Shown here: piece by piece, positions 1 to 9,358 of the stretch
Position numbering within the stretch: the first letter of the stretch is position 1
Layout: each line of letters opens with the position of its first letter
DNA from: an uncultured Leptolyngbyaceae cyanobacterium
Lineage (GTDB): Bacteria; Cyanobacteriota; Cyanobacteriia; Leptolyngbyales; Leptolyngbyaceae
Length of the DNA stretch: 64,000 nt
Reading direction: 5' to 3'
NCBI GenBank assembly: GCA_938023035.1
Contig: CALIDI010000051.1
Coordinates: 60,257-124,256, forward strand
Notes under the pieces: generated by a model
The model's input: the letters and a program-made list of their open reading frames with translations, nothing else
What the model was told of the DNA's origin: nothing
The model's database searches: none
Program-made: the position numbers and the translations under genes

Positions 1-246
1 CACCATCCCAGGATGATAGGTTGCGGCTGTAGCCAAGCGCAGACAGCACGTCACACCACCTGAATAAATCCGGTGCCTTAGCCATTCCCGTTCTAAGAAT
101 TGGTTTGGTAGCTTGATCCTAGCTGTCTGGGTTGAGTCAGCATGATTATATTGTTGTTAGTTTTCAACTTCCAAAAATAAGTCTTGATAGATCATCAGAG
201 CGATCGCTTTCTTCTCTATCTACCTTCATTCAAGGAGTTTTCAAAG
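1..246. other. Leader region upstream of gvpC, no gene seen
   Basis: No open frame with a convincing product is visible. The end of a gvpA gene, which usually precedes gvpC in cyanobacteria, is not recognisable here, so gvpA lies further upstream or elsewhere. The last part holds an AAGGAG ribosome binding site at 232-237 for gvpC. Confidence 0.5.
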
Positions 247-1332
247 ATGTCTCTTTACCACTCCTGGCAGCAGTCACGACAGCAGAGAAATCAAACTGTT
301 CGAGCGTTTCTGGCGACAGCACAGCAACAACGTCAGATTACAGCGACACAACTGCGGGATGATTTGACCCTATTTCGAGAAATCCTAGCTCAGCAAGATC
401 AGATGCGGCGGGAAAACGCCCAGCAATTGCAACAGCAGTTACAGCAATTCAAAACCGCGTTGCAGACAGATATTCAGACCTTTTTAACCTCAACGGCTAG
501 CCAACGCCGGGCAGAGGCTCAACAACTAGCGCAGGATTTAGCTGCTTTTCGGCAATCACTCCAAGCCGAGGTGGCCGATCTCCGTCAGGATTTGCAGTTG
601 GAATTGGCCGTCAATCAGGAAGGGGTGAATCAATTTTTAAGCCAGTGTCACGCCCAACGCAAGACCCTGCACTTACAAACCACCCAAGCATTGGCTGAAT
701 TTGTCGATAACCTGCGTTTAGAGGTGCAAACCTATCTGACCGCGACTCAATCGGCCCGGCAAGAGATGGCTACGCAACTGCGCCAAACGTTGGCTCAAAG
801 TTGGGCAAAGCGTACCGCAGAGATGCAAACTCTATTTGACCAGTTGGGACAATTTCGAGGAGAGTTAGGGCAATTTCGGAGCAATTTACGGCAGCAAGTC
901 TGGGGAACTGCTGTTCCGCTTGTGGCTAGACCCACGCAGGTGGTAGCAAAGCCCAAAATGACCAAACCTCCCACGCTGGCTGTGCCTAAGCCGGTTTCGA
1001 GCAAGCCTGAAAAAGCTAGCCTGCCAACATCCTCTAGGTCGCTAGCTGCTGCTATACCAACGAAGCCAACTGGTATCTCTACCCCTGTCGGAGGTTCGCC
1101 GCATGGAGGAACAATCGCTGTGGCCCCTGCCCCTACGCCTACTCCCCTTTCTTACGAAAAGGCTGTTTACAACCACATCCACAAAACGAGTGGTGCCCGA
1201 CTGACTGAGATTGAGGCGGCTCTGGAGATAAATCGCATTCAAGCAGTAGATGCCCTGCGATCGCTGATTAAGAAAGGCCTGATTACCCAGCGCGATCGCA
1301 TCTATCTTGTCCAAGAACCCATCCTCTCCTGA
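247..1332 (+). CDS. gvpC: Gas vesicle protein GvpC with extra C-terminal winged-helix-like domain
   Basis: GvpC binds the outside of the gas vesicle shell and stiffens it. The ATG at 247 is preceded by AAGGAG at 232-237; the longer frame from 184 has no such site. Residues 1 to about 230 are Gln/Ala/Leu-rich helical repeats of about 33 residues, recognisable by recurring segments such as TVRAFLATAQQQR, TFLTSTASQRR and TYLTATQSARQ, as in known cyanobacterial GvpC. A Pro/Ala/Thr linker follows (about 231-300). The last about 60 residues form a compact domain (core RLTEIEAAL...VDALRSLIKKGLI) that is clearly related to the C-terminus of the next gene, gvpN. At 361 residues it is longer than the roughly 190-residue Anabaena type. 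The GvpC call is firm; the role of the tail is unknown. Confidence 0.88.
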   Translation: MSLYHSWQQSRQQRNQTVRAFLATAQQQRQITATQLRDDLTLFREILAQQDQMRRENAQQLQQQLQQFKTALQTDIQTFLTSTASQRRAEAQQLAQDLAAFRQSLQAEVADLRQDLQLELAVNQEGVNQFLSQCHAQRKTLHLQTTQALAEFVDNLRLEVQTYLTATQSARQEMATQLRQTLAQSWAKRTAEMQTLFDQLGQFRGELGQFRSNLRQQVWGTAVPLVARPTQVVAKPKMTKPPTLAVPKPVSSKPEKASLPTSSRSLAAAIPTKPTGISTPVGGSPHGGTIAVAPAPTPTPLSYEKAVYNHIHKTSGARLTEIEAALEINRIQAVDALRSLIKKGLITQRDRIYLVQEPILS

Positions 1333-1408
1333 GCCTGGGTGACATTGAACTCACAACATCTAGCTCACAATCCTAATCTTGCCCATTTCATTTAGTGAGG
1401 TTTTACCC

Positions 1409-2695
1409 GTGACCACGATTCTTCGAGCCAGCCCCCGCCGATTTGTCAGCACCCCCACCGTAGATCGAGTGATTGCCCGCGCTCTACGCTACTTGCAGTC
1501 GGGCTACTCTGTTCATTTGCGTGGCCCGGCGGGCACTGGTAAAACGACCCTGGCCTTACACCTAGCTGATTTACTTGCCCGTCCTATCATGCTGGTTTAT
1601 GGAGATGATGAATTCAAAACCTCTGACCTGATTGGCAATCAGTTAGGGTATACCCGCAAAAAGGTGGTAGACAACTTTATTCATAGCGTTGTCAAAGTGG
1701 AGGATGAGCTGCGCCAGAATTGGGTAGATTCCCGTCTAACCCTGGCCTGCCGTGAAGGTTTCACCCTGGTGTACGACGAATTTAATCGTTCTCGCCCGGA
1801 GGTGAATAATGTGCTGCTGTCAGCTTTGGAAGAAAAGCTCCTGGTATTGCCACCCAGCAACAACCGCAGTGAATATATCCGGGTCAACCCTCATTTTCGT
1901 GCTATTTTTACCTCCAACCCCGAAGAGTACGTTGGGGTTCACGCTACACAAGATGCTCTGCTAGATCGGTTGATAACCATTAACATCCCCGAACCGGATG
2001 AACTAACTCAGCAAGAAATTCTCGTGCAAAAGACAGAAATTCAGCGGCCAGATGCCCTTTTGATTGTGCGCTTGGTCAAGGAATTTCGCCAACGCACAAA
2101 TAGTGAGAAGGTTTCAGGCCTGCGTGCTTGCTTGATGATTGCCAAAATTTGCCATGATCATGCGATTCAGGTGAACGCTGGTAGCCAGGAATTTCGTGAT
2201 GTCTGCTGTGATGTTTTACTTTCCCGTGCTGAAGTGCCACTGAAGACAGCTACCACGACGCTTTGGGAACTGCTGAATGGGGCAATTGGGGTAGGTTTAG
2301 GTCATTCAGAACGCCTGAATGAGCCTTACCCGGAAACAATCGCGCAACCGGTGCTGCCGAATCACAGTGCATCCCTGCTGCCGATTGGCGAAGAAACGAC
2401 AACCGTGATTGCCGAACCTGCGATGGCAGAATCCGTTCAAGAAATTGCAGAGTTAGCACCCCCAGAAACCGTGGCGACGGTGGCAGAACCCCGGGTTTCA
2501 GAGGCTCCTCCTACCCCTCCTAAGGAAGTTGTTCTCCGCTTTCTCAAACAGGCAGAGGGCGTCCGGTTAGCCGAAATTGAACAGGCTTTGAATCTGGATC
2601 GGTTTCAGACGGTAGATTCCCTGAGGCTCTTACTCAAAGAAGGGCTGGTCGAACAACGCAACCGCTTTTACTTTGCGAAGGAGATGGCATCATGA
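1409..2695 (+). CDS. gvpN: Gas vesicle AAA+ ATPase GvpN with extra C-terminal domain
   Basis: GvpN is a MoxR/AAA+-type ATPase needed for gas vesicle assembly. The N-terminal part starts [15 protein letters not shown], typical of the family, and has Walker [10 protein letters not shown] and a Walker B-like segment [12 protein letters not shown] chose the GTG at 1409, with TGAGG upstream, because it gives the usual N-terminus; a TTG at 1379 would add ten residues. After the AAA+ domain there is an acidic/Pro-rich linker and a C-terminal domain of about 60 residues homologous to that of GvpC. The stop overlaps the gvpJ start in an ATGA, which implies translational coupling. Confidence 0.92.
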   Translation: MTTILRASPRRFVSTPTVDRVIARALRYLQSGYSVHLRGPAGTGKTTLALHLADLLARPIMLVYGDDEFKTSDLIGNQLGYTRKKVVDNFIHSVVKVEDELRQNWVDSRLTLACREGFTLVYDEFNRSRPEVNNVLLSALEEKLLVLPPSNNRSEYIRVNPHFRAIFTSNPEEYVGVHATQDALLDRLITINIPEPDELTQQEILVQKTEIQRPDALLIVRLVKEFRQRTNSEKVSGLRACLMIAKICHDHAIQVNAGSQEFRDVCCDVLLSRAEVPLKTATTTLWELLNGAIGVGLGHSERLNEPYPETIAQPVLPNHSASLLPIGEETTTVIAEPAMAESVQEIAELAPPETVATVAEPRVSEAPPTPPKEVVLRFLKQAEGVRLAEIEQALNLDRFQTVDSLRLLLKEGLVEQRNRFYFAKEMAS

Positions 2696-3048
2696 GTACG
2701 GCAACGCTCTCACCTCGAGATGGCGATCGCACCATTCGCACAGCCACCCCTGGTTCGACCCTGGCGGACGTGCTAGAGCGGGTACTTGACAAGGGTCTTG
2801 TGATTGCGGGGGATATTTCAGTATCAGTCGCCGACACCGAACTGCTCAACATCCGCATTCGATTGTTGATTTCTTCTGTAGATAAAGCCCGAGAGATTGG
2901 CATCAACTGGTGGGAAAACAATCCCCACTTCAGCGCTCAAACCCGTGAATTGGTGGAAACCAATCGGCAACTCCTGCAAAGAATCGATACGCTGGAAACA
3001 GAACTGCGTGAATTACGCCAGCTTGCCCCTGTGCGACCCACTATCTAG
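2692..3048 (+). CDS. gvpJ: Gas vesicle protein GvpJ
   Basis: A GvpA/J-family minor shell protein of 118 residues. The conserved core runs from about residue 22 to 75, with [19 protein letters not shown] and [16 protein letters not shown] segments typical of GvpA/J/M. The extended Leu/Arg/Glu-rich C-terminal helix and the position after gvpN favour GvpJ over the major shell protein GvpA. The start overlaps the gvpN stop by 4 nt. The stop codon lies inside the first unit of a 15-bp tandem repeat. Confidence 0.88.
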   Translation: MSTATLSPRDGDRTIRTATPGSTLADVLERVLDKGLVIAGDISVSVADTELLNIRIRLLISSVDKAREIGINWWENNPHFSAQTRELVETNRQLLQRIDTLETELRELRQLAPVRPTI

Positions 3049-3104
3049 CATAAAACTGTTTAGCATAAAACTGTCTGGCATGGAACTGTCTGGCATGGAA
3101 CTGT
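3045..3104. repeat. Four tandem 15-bp units overlapping the gvpJ stop
   Basis: Four 15-bp units lie head to tail: 3045-3059, 3060-3074, 3075-3089 and 3090-3104. Units 1 and 2 share AGCATAAAACTGT. Units 3 and 4 are identical (CTGGCATGGAACTGT). The gvpJ stop TAG (3046-3048) lies in unit 1. Confidence 0.85.
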
Positions 3105-3374
3105 ACAGCCTAGAAAAGCCTTTTGATCCCGAAGATGATGGCTGCGAATGACTGGATGGCACGGTTATCAAAGCGATAATCAAAGGCCGATCTAGAGTGG
3201 CAGCAATAGTAGCGTTTGGGGAGATTTAGGTGGGGAGCGCGATCGCGAGCGATCAGTCACCAGCGACTTCGTCCATGGTTCTTATCTTCCATCCAAGCTG
3301 GAATAGGGGCTATTATCAGTTAGCGCGATCGCCTGGGTGCACCTTAGTCCATCCGCCCTGTTCACCAACAATCT
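3105..3374. other. gvpJ-gvpK spacer without a recognisable gene
   Basis: About 270 bp separate the repeat array from gvpK, which is long for a gvp operon. The minus strand of roughly 3120-3230 holds a short open stretch that might be a relic of an insertion sequence, but I could not match it to a family. Confidence 0.4.
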
Positions 3375-3878
3375 GTGGATCCAGACTTACCCGTTCAAAG
3401 GATTTCGACCCCCGTTAGAAGCAATCGCGAGGCGGGGCTAGCTCCCCTATTGTTAACCGTGATTGATCTGGTGCGGCAATTAATGGAGGCTCAGGTGATC
3501 CGGCGAATGGAAGCCGAACTCCTAACCGAGGACGAGCTGGAGCGGGCGGCTGAGAGCTTGCGTAAGCTGGAAGAGCAGGTGATTCGCCTCTGTGAGATCT
3601 TTGAGATTGACCCGAAAGATTTGAACATTGACTTGGGCGAGTTTGGTACCCTGCTTCCTAAAGCGGGTGGCTATTATCCGGGTGAACCTGCGGCTACTCC
3701 AACGATTTTAGAATTGTTGGATCGACTATTGAATACGGGCGTAGTGCTGCAAGGAGACGTGGACTTAGGGCTGGCTAATATTGATCTGATTCATGCCAGG
3801 CTTCAGTTAGTGCTCACCTCGCAACCCCTTGCATCTCAGGCTGAGACGGCGATTGATACCCCTTCAAAACAGCCCTAA
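3375..3878 (+). CDS. gvpK: Gas vesicle protein GvpK
   Basis: GvpK is a conserved accessory protein of gas vesicle formation. The core has GLAPLLLTVIDLVRQLMEAQ, RRMEAELLTEDELERAAES and a C-terminal ILELLDRLLNTGVVLQGDV segment resembling GvpA/J, all usual for GvpK. The only suitable start is the GTG at 3375, without a clear Shine-Dalgarno. The length of 167 residues fits the family. No gvpF, gvpG or gvpW follows; the next gene is convergent and unrelated. Confidence 0.9.
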   Translation: MDPDLPVQRISTPVRSNREAGLAPLLLTVIDLVRQLMEAQVIRRMEAELLTEDELERAAESLRKLEEQVIRLCEIFEIDPKDLNIDLGEFGTLLPKAGGYYPGEPAATPTILELLDRLLNTGVVLQGDVDLGLANIDLIHARLQLVLTSQPLASQAETAIDTPSKQP

Positions 3879-3909
3879 AAAAGGAGAGCGAATGCCCCCA
3901 CTCGCTCCC
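3877..3909 (-). terminator. Possible terminator of the minus-strand gene at 4004
   Basis: A GAGCGA (3886-3891) / TCGCTC (3902-3907) stem is flanked by an A6 run at 3877-3882, which reads as U6 on the minus strand. It sits between two convergent genes and starts at the gvpK stop codon. Confidence 0.5.
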
Positions 3910-4003
3910 CAGTTAGCTTATGCTCTACACATGCTTAAGACTAGCCGGTGAGCAGGGGACGGTACTTCGTCCGCTCTGATCATCTATCTAGGTGATTTCT
4001 GGC

Positions 4004-4516
4004 TCACCCGATCGCATGACAATCAGAGAAGATTTCTAAATTCAAAACGTAGTCTCCTAGGCGAACCTGATCTGCCCATAATTCGTACTCTACCCGCACA
4101 AAGCGTGGCAAAGGCAAGCCTTGCATCATCAGGCTGCGGGTGTAATTGCGTAAACAAAAGAGGCGGCTAGGGCTGGTGATTTCTTCCTGAAGCCAATAGC
4201 GGCTGGTTCCATAGAGACCCCGATCCCAGAGATGTCGATAACTAAAGGCACTATTCCCCTGGGTGGTGAGACTGACCCAAGAGGGTGATAACTCTAACCA
4301 CAGCAGCCGGGGGATGGTGAGGGTTGTCGTTGCTGTGGCCACTGGGGGAAATTGGGTTGGCGCGATCGCGCTCATGTCTGCTGGTTCGGTTAAGACCAGA
4401 TGAAACTGCTGTCGATCCTTTTGGTAAAGGGTCGCGATCGTCTCAAACTCAGCGGAATAGGGCAGATCCCTGGCCAGATGGTGGAGCGAGACAGAGCAAG
4501 AATGGTGCTTCAGCAT
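4004..4516 (-). CDS. Hypothetical protein, about 170 residues
   Basis: I do not recognise this protein. The frame is open upstream to 4693, but that N-terminal part is low-quality sequence lying in the divergent spacer, so I prefer the ATG at 4516 (MLKHHSCSVSLHHLARDLPY). There is no signal peptide or membrane segment. The C-terminal half has aromatic-rich runs (SRLFCLRNYTRSLMMQG, VRVEYELWADQVRLGDY) suggesting a small beta-rich globular protein. It is divergent from aroA and convergent with gvpK. Confidence 0.55.
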   Translation of the reverse strand: MLKHHSCSVSLHHLARDLPYSAEFETIATLYQKDRQQFHLVLTEPADMSAIAPTQFPPVATATTTLTIPRLLWLELSPSWVSLTTQGNSAFSYRHLWDRGLYGTSRYWLQEEITSPSRLFCLRNYTRSLMMQGLPLPRFVRVEYELWADQVRLGDYVLNLEIFSDCHAIG

Positions 4517-4677
4517 AGGCTGGTACAGGTAAGGAGGTCGAAAACAGCAAGCGTCGCGGCAAGAAACAGGCTGCTTTGCCCTAGTAGCAAAGGAAGAACG
4601 GTACAGAACGCAGTAAAATCGCCATAGTGCGAACACGAGGTGAATGGTTCGCAGTGTTTGCAGTTTACCTGATCCCC

Positions 4678-6045
4678 ATGGTGTACCCGACAATCATTTC
4701 TCTTCATCACAACGAAAGTCAACAGGTGTTGACGCTCGCTCCTCCGGCAGAGGGCCTAACCTTGCGGGGTCAGATCCGAGTGCCGGGAGATAAGTCAATT
4801 TCCCATCGTGCTTTGATGCTGGGGGCATTGGCTCACGGGGTCACGACCATCCACGGATTATTGTTGGGAGAAGACCCCCGCAGCACGGCCCGATGCTTTG
4901 CGGCAATGGGGGCAGAGGTTTCCGAATTAAATTCTGAGCAGGTTACGATTAAAGGAATTGGAGCCAGTGGTCTACAGGAACCAGTAGACATCCTGGATGC
5001 GGGTAACTCCGGTACCACCCTGCGGCTGATGCTGGGGATTTTAGCGGCTCAATCGGGGCGTTTTTTTGCCATTACGGGGGATTCTTCCCTGCGATCGCGC
5101 CCAATGTCACGGGCTGTTACTCCCTTGCGCCAAATGGGGGCTGGCATCTGGGGGCGCAAAGACGGCTCTCTGGCACCTCTGGCGGTACAAGGGCAAACCC
5201 TGCATCCACTGCATTACTATTCCCCCATTGCTTCCGCCCAAGTTAAGTCCTGCATCTTACTGGCCGGTCTGTTTACTGAGGGCAAAACCACTGTCACCGA
5301 ACCGGCCCTTTCTCGTGACCATAGCGAACGGATGCTGCGGGCCTTTGGAGCCAACATTGAGGTAGATTTAGAAACCCGAAGTGCCAGCATCCTAGGGCCA
5401 GCCCAACTGCAAGGACAAGCGGTTGTGGTACCAGGAGACATTAGCTCGGCAGCCTTTTGGCTCGTGGCGGGGGCGATTATTCCCGGCGCAGATTTAACGA
5501 TTGAGAATGTAGGGGTTAATCCTACTCGCACAGGTGTGCTGGAGGCTTTAGCCGCGATGGGAGCCGATATCACTCGCGCTAATGAACGCGAAGTTGCAGG
5601 CGAACCAGTGGCTGACTTGCGCGTGCGCTACAGCGACAGAGGGGATCGCCCCCCCCTGCATGCCTGTGAAATTGGCGGTGACCTAATCCCCCGCTTAATT
5701 GACGAAATTCCGATTCTGGCTGTTGCGGCAGCCTTTGCCCAGGGCACCACGATCATCCGCGATGCAGCAGAATTGCGGGTCAAGGAGAGCGATCGGATTG
5801 CGGTGATGGCGGCCCAACTCAGCCAGATGGGGGTCGCAGTGAGCGAACGGGCCGATGGCCTGGAGATTACTGGCGGGCACCCACTAAAAGGAGCGACACT
5901 CGACAGCTACACCGATCACCGGATCGCGATGAGTTTGGCGATCGCCGCACTGGCCGCCCAGGGGGTGACAACCATCCAGCGAGCAGAAGCGGTGGCGATT
6001 TCTTACCCCAGCTTTGTGCCGACCCTTACATCCATCCTGCAATAA
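4678..6045 (+). CDS. aroA: 3-phosphoshikimate 1-carboxyvinyltransferase (EPSP synthase)
   Basis: Catalyses phosphoenolpyruvate + shikimate 3-phosphate to EPSP in the aromatic amino acid pathway. Family signatures are present: [15 protein letters not shown] near the N-terminus, [15 protein letters not shown] (signature 1) and [16 protein letters not shown] (signature 2). The ATG at 4678 gives 455 residues, matching cyanobacterial EPSP synthases; the frame runs open to 4627 but the added residues are not family-like. Followed 12 nt later by crr6, so probably one transcript. Confidence 0.95.
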   Translation: MVYPTIISLHHNESQQVLTLAPPAEGLTLRGQIRVPGDKSISHRALMLGALAHGVTTIHGLLLGEDPRSTARCFAAMGAEVSELNSEQVTIKGIGASGLQEPVDILDAGNSGTTLRLMLGILAAQSGRFFAITGDSSLRSRPMSRAVTPLRQMGAGIWGRKDGSLAPLAVQGQTLHPLHYYSPIASAQVKSCILLAGLFTEGKTTVTEPALSRDHSERMLRAFGANIEVDLETRSASILGPAQLQGQAVVVPGDISSAAFWLVAGAIIPGADLTIENVGVNPTRTGVLEALAAMGADITRANEREVAGEPVADLRVRYSDRGDRPPLHACEIGGDLIPRLIDEIPILAVAAAFAQGTTIIRDAAELRVKESDRIAVMAAQLSQMGVAVSERADGLEITGGHPLKGATLDSYTDHRIAMSLAIAALAAQGVTTIQRAEAVAISYPSFVPTLTSILQ

Positions 6046-6057
6046 TTGGCGTTTCCT

Positions 6058-6531
6058 ATGAATTCTGTGATTGCTCTGACGACTGACATCATCCGGCAAT
6101 TAGATTTGACCCCTGCGGAGCAGCCCATCACCACCTGGCAGCAGCAGGAGTGTTTGCTTCAGCAAGAGCAAACACTGAAATTTCAAATTGATTACGAGCG
6201 ATCGCCCGAAGACCCCCGTGAATTGTCAGAGATTCCTGAAATTCGTCTCTGGTTTATCCGTCTGGATGCCCGCTATCCCTGGTTACCCTTCTTACTAGAC
6301 TGGAAAGCAGGGGAATTAGCTCGCTACGCAGCCATGCTAGTACCGCACCAGTTTCATCCTCGGGATGGGATTCTCTACAATCCAGAAGCACTAGAAATTT
6401 TTGTGATGCAAAAAGTATTTGTTTTAAGTGATTGGCTCAAACAGCAACAAATTGAGGGCCATTCACGGTTACAGTCGATGACTCAAATGCTTGGCTATGA
6501 GCTAGATGATGCATTCTTTGCCCTGCTATGA
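6058..6531 (+). CDS. CRR6-family NDH-1 assembly factor (DUF1817)
   Basis: Homologous to chlororespiratory reduction 6, a stromal/cytosolic factor for maturation of NdhI in the photosynthetic NDH-1 complex. Diagnostic segments are DPRELSEIPEIRLWFIRLDA, YPWLPFLLDWKAGELARY and MLGYELDDAFFALL at the C-terminus. The ATG at 6058 is preferred over a TTG at 6046. It has no membrane segment. The position directly behind aroA suggests cotranscription without a functional link. Confidence 0.92.
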   Translation: MNSVIALTTDIIRQLDLTPAEQPITTWQQQECLLQQEQTLKFQIDYERSPEDPRELSEIPEIRLWFIRLDARYPWLPFLLDWKAGELARYAAMLVPHQFHPRDGILYNPEALEIFVMQKVFVLSDWLKQQQIEGHSRLQSMTQMLGYELDDAFFALL

Positions 6532-6971
6532 TGCAGCTATCGGGGCAATCAGAGCCGTTGGAGAATGCCTGATTTGACCCAGTGAATGAGTGCATCCTAG
6601 TCTCGTAAGCAAAAGGAGGATGCACCCGAGTGAATCTTGTCAAATTGTCGGGATTCGCCAACTATCAATGGGAATAAAGCAATAGCTCTGAGTCATCGGC
6701 ATCTCCAGACGAGCCGCTGGGGAAGGTCTTCTAAAAGGCATATTGCTTGGCTTGGGCACCCAATCGCTTGATTGCGCCCAACCACTTACCCGTAGCACCA
6801 GGCCGCTCAAACCAGTTGAAAGAGGGGGAATCAACTCATGGATATCCCCTTATTAGTTTAAGAATCCGCCTTTTTGGTAGCAACGAGGGAAATCTGCTTA
6901 CGATATAATCCGCTCAGTCTTATCCCTGATCCCATCACGCAGTTAGCTAGAGTGCAAGGAAACCCGACCCA
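6532..6971. other. Intergenic region with one inverted repeat
   Basis: No gene recognised in 440 bp. An inverted repeat GTGCATCCT (6590-6598) / AGGATGCAC (6617-6625) could form a hairpin shortly after crr6, but no T-run follows. The right end holds the ribosome binding site of the LCP gene. Confidence 0.45.
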
Positions 6972-8345
6972 GTGGAACAGCTTAGCCGTAACCGACATGC
7001 TTCTGATGCATCCGAGCCTTCCCCTTCCCCGAATTCAGCCTCATCCGTTGCCGCAGTGACGGCTCCCTCCTGCCGCAGATGGTGGAGGCGATTGGGGCAA
7101 GGAGTGTTGCTCCTGACAACGGCGACTGTTTCCGCATCGGTGGGGCTGTTAGCTGCTCTGACGGTGCCCTTGCCAAGTCATCTTTTCCCGAATGATCGCG
7201 GCCCAGAATCAATTGAAGAAATCCTCAAATATGGGTTTCAGTACCGCCTATCGCGCCCTGTGCATATTCTGGTGATGGGAATTGATCGGGTTCCTGGGGC
7301 TGATCCGGGTTCGACGGCTTTATTTGAGGGACGCAGCGACACCATGCTGCTAGTGAAGGTTGATCCCAAGGCTGATTCGGTGAGTTTACTCTCGATTCCT
7401 CGTGATACCAGGGTTGAGTTACCTGGCACGCAAGAAATGACGAAAGTCAATGATGCCAATGCTCGGGGCGGTGCCGGTTTAGCCGCAGCTACCGTGAGCC
7501 AGATGCTCAACGGTGTGACAATTGATCGCTACATTCGGGTTAGTACTGACGCCTTTCGGGAGTTGGTTGATGCTTTAGGCGGGATACGGGTGTTTGTACC
7601 AGAAAAAATGTCCTACATCGACAATACTCAAAAGCTCAAAATTGACTTAGAGCCAGGTTGGCAGGTGCTGGATGGCGATAAGGCTGAGCAGTTTGCCCGC
7701 TTTCGGCAGGATGGCTATGGCGACATTGGCCGGGTTCAACGACAGCAGACATTGTTAAAAGCACTCCGCGATCGCCTCACCCACCCGGCAGTGATTCCCC
7801 GATTGCCAGCCCTGATTGGCTCAATGCAGAAATATATTGATACTAACCTGAGCCTGGAAGAAATGTTAGCGCTGGTTGGAGCAGGGCGGTACATCAGCCA
7901 GGGAAACTTTCGTCAGGTGATGTTGCCAGGCCGCTTCAGTCAACCTAATGAGTACATTGCCAGCTACTGGATTATGGATCCGATAGGACGCGATCGCGTG
8001 CTCCAGCAATATTTCAACTTCAGCCCTGAGGGCATTGCTGAGTCGAGAACTTCGGAAATCTCCACCCTCCGCATCGCCATTCAAAATGCCTCCAATCAGC
8101 CGGGTGCAGCCACCCAACTCCGTGCCCAATTGCAAGATATGGGTTTTTATAACACCTATCTAGTGTCAGACTGGGCCGATCGACAAAATAAAACGGAGAT
8201 TATTGTGCAGCAGGGAGACCTGGATCGAGCGAAAGAACTGGCGAAAATCCTGGGATTTGGCTCCATTAACCCTGCATCTGTTGGAGATATTGACTCAGAA
8301 GTAACCATTCGAGTTGGAAACGATTGGGCAAAGCGGACAAAGTAG
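6972..8345 (+). CDS. LytR-CpsA-Psr (LCP) family protein
   Basis: LCP proteins transfer undecaprenyl-linked polymers to the cell wall and are membrane-anchored with the active domain outside. The sequence shows a basic cytoplasmic N-terminus, one membrane segment at about residues 45-67, and the LCP core (ILVMGIDR, SDTMLLVKVDP, LLSIPRDTRVELPG, KVNDANARGGAG, RFRQDGYGDIGRVQRQQ) with its Arg/Asp motif residues. A C-terminal LytR_C-type domain begins near residue 365. The GTG at 6972 has AAGGA about 11 nt upstream. It appears monocistronic. Confidence 0.9.
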   Translation: MEQLSRNRHASDASEPSPSPNSASSVAAVTAPSCRRWWRRLGQGVLLLTTATVSASVGLLAALTVPLPSHLFPNDRGPESIEEILKYGFQYRLSRPVHILVMGIDRVPGADPGSTALFEGRSDTMLLVKVDPKADSVSLLSIPRDTRVELPGTQEMTKVNDANARGGAGLAAATVSQMLNGVTIDRYIRVSTDAFRELVDALGGIRVFVPEKMSYIDNTQKLKIDLEPGWQVLDGDKAEQFARFRQDGYGDIGRVQRQQTLLKALRDRLTHPAVIPRLPALIGSMQKYIDTNLSLEEMLALVGAGRYISQGNFRQVMLPGRFSQPNEYIASYWIMDPIGRDRVLQQYFNFSPEGIAESRTSEISTLRIAIQNASNQPGAATQLRAQLQDMGFYNTYLVSDWADRQNKTEIIVQQGDLDRAKELAKILGFGSINPASVGDIDSEVTIRVGNDWAKRTK

Positions 8346-8812
8346 CGTGTTGAAAAGTAGAGACCAATCAGAAGGTTGCTAGCAAACAAACAACCAGCTA
8401 GCTTTTTCTCTGCGGCAGATCCAGCAAGAATGACAAAGCCCAACCGGCCACGCCCTAAGCGTAGTCGAAAGGCATTCCGTTTAAGGGTAAGCTAGCTCTT
8501 CTCTAGGAATCGCCTCAGACCATACCTCAGCTTGTACAAATAGATAGTCTTAATTAGCTGTATTAGCTGTAAGCAGGGAAAAGTAAGGACTGCACCCCCC
8601 AGCAGAAGATGCCACTCCCTCCCCCCCGCAATCACCTTCAATTTAATGGCGCTCAGCTACTACCTGTGGCCTCACCCAATCGCTACTTTACGAAACTCCA
8701 CGGCACTTACATAGGTTGATCGTTTTGTAAATACATCTGTTGCAAAAATTAAACCTATGGTTAGACTGGAGATAGGCCGATTGCACCATGGCAATCCATA
8801 GGAGGTAGCAAA
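8346..8812. other. Intergenic region, no gene seen
   Basis: About 470 bp without a convincing gene. The last 13 bp contain the strong AGGAGG site of the following cupin gene. Confidence 0.4.
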
Positions 8813-9253
8813 ATGGGATTGACTCGTAAGGTTGAGGTTTATCGGCTAGAGTCGCTTAAAAGCGGTATGGCCCAGTTTTACACCCCCCAGGCTAGTGATG
8901 AAACCATGCTGGTGCAGGTTTCTAGTGGCACTGTTGATGAGTTGTTTGTGCATCATTACCAGACTGACCAATTGCTCGTCGTGCGGGGCAGTTTTGTCCT
9001 AGTAGTATTGCAGAATCGTCAGTACGATTACATTCCAATGAGTCAGCAAGAACCCAAAGTGGTGCGGATTCCCCCGGGGATTCCCCATGGGGCGATTAAC
9101 CTAAGTACGAAGGAATGTGTCTTAGTGAATGCTGTATTGCGCCATGGGCCAGCCCATGAGCGTGATTATCGCCCGCTAAAGCGACCCTTTGCCTATGACT
9201 TAAAGCAGGCCGAAGCAGCGATGCAGCGCCTTGAAGCTGCCATTGGTGTTTAG
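8813..9253 (+). CDS. Cupin-fold protein, sugar-epimerase-like, function unknown
   Basis: A 146-residue protein with AGGAGG spaced correctly before the ATG. The pattern ELFVHHYQTDQLLVVRGSFV, then IPPGIPHGAINLSTKECVLVN, is that of a beta-barrel cupin or dTDP-4-dehydrorhamnose-3,5-epimerase-like fold, with a proline/histidine strand (PPGIPHG) where metal or substrate usually binds. No signal peptide. I cannot name a substrate. It stands alone, convergent with the kinase gene downstream. Confidence 0.7.
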   Translation: MGLTRKVEVYRLESLKSGMAQFYTPQASDETMLVQVSSGTVDELFVHHYQTDQLLVVRGSFVLVVLQNRQYDYIPMSQQEPKVVRIPPGIPHGAINLSTKECVLVNAVLRHGPAHERDYRPLKRPFAYDLKQAEAAMQRLEAAIGV

Positions 9254-9358
9254 AGTGCCTTTGCAGAGTGCTCGGCAATGAAAACGGCAGCGACCGCAAC
9301 AAAGTGCATTGGGGCAGGAGCTAGCGCATGGGTTGCGAGATTAGTCATGCTAGCAAGC

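Noticed and set aside
3110..3240. Minus-strand open stretch ending FDYRFDNRAIQSFAAIIF-like, as a transposase relic
   Set aside because: No catalytic motif, no terminal repeats and no convincing family match; too short to call.
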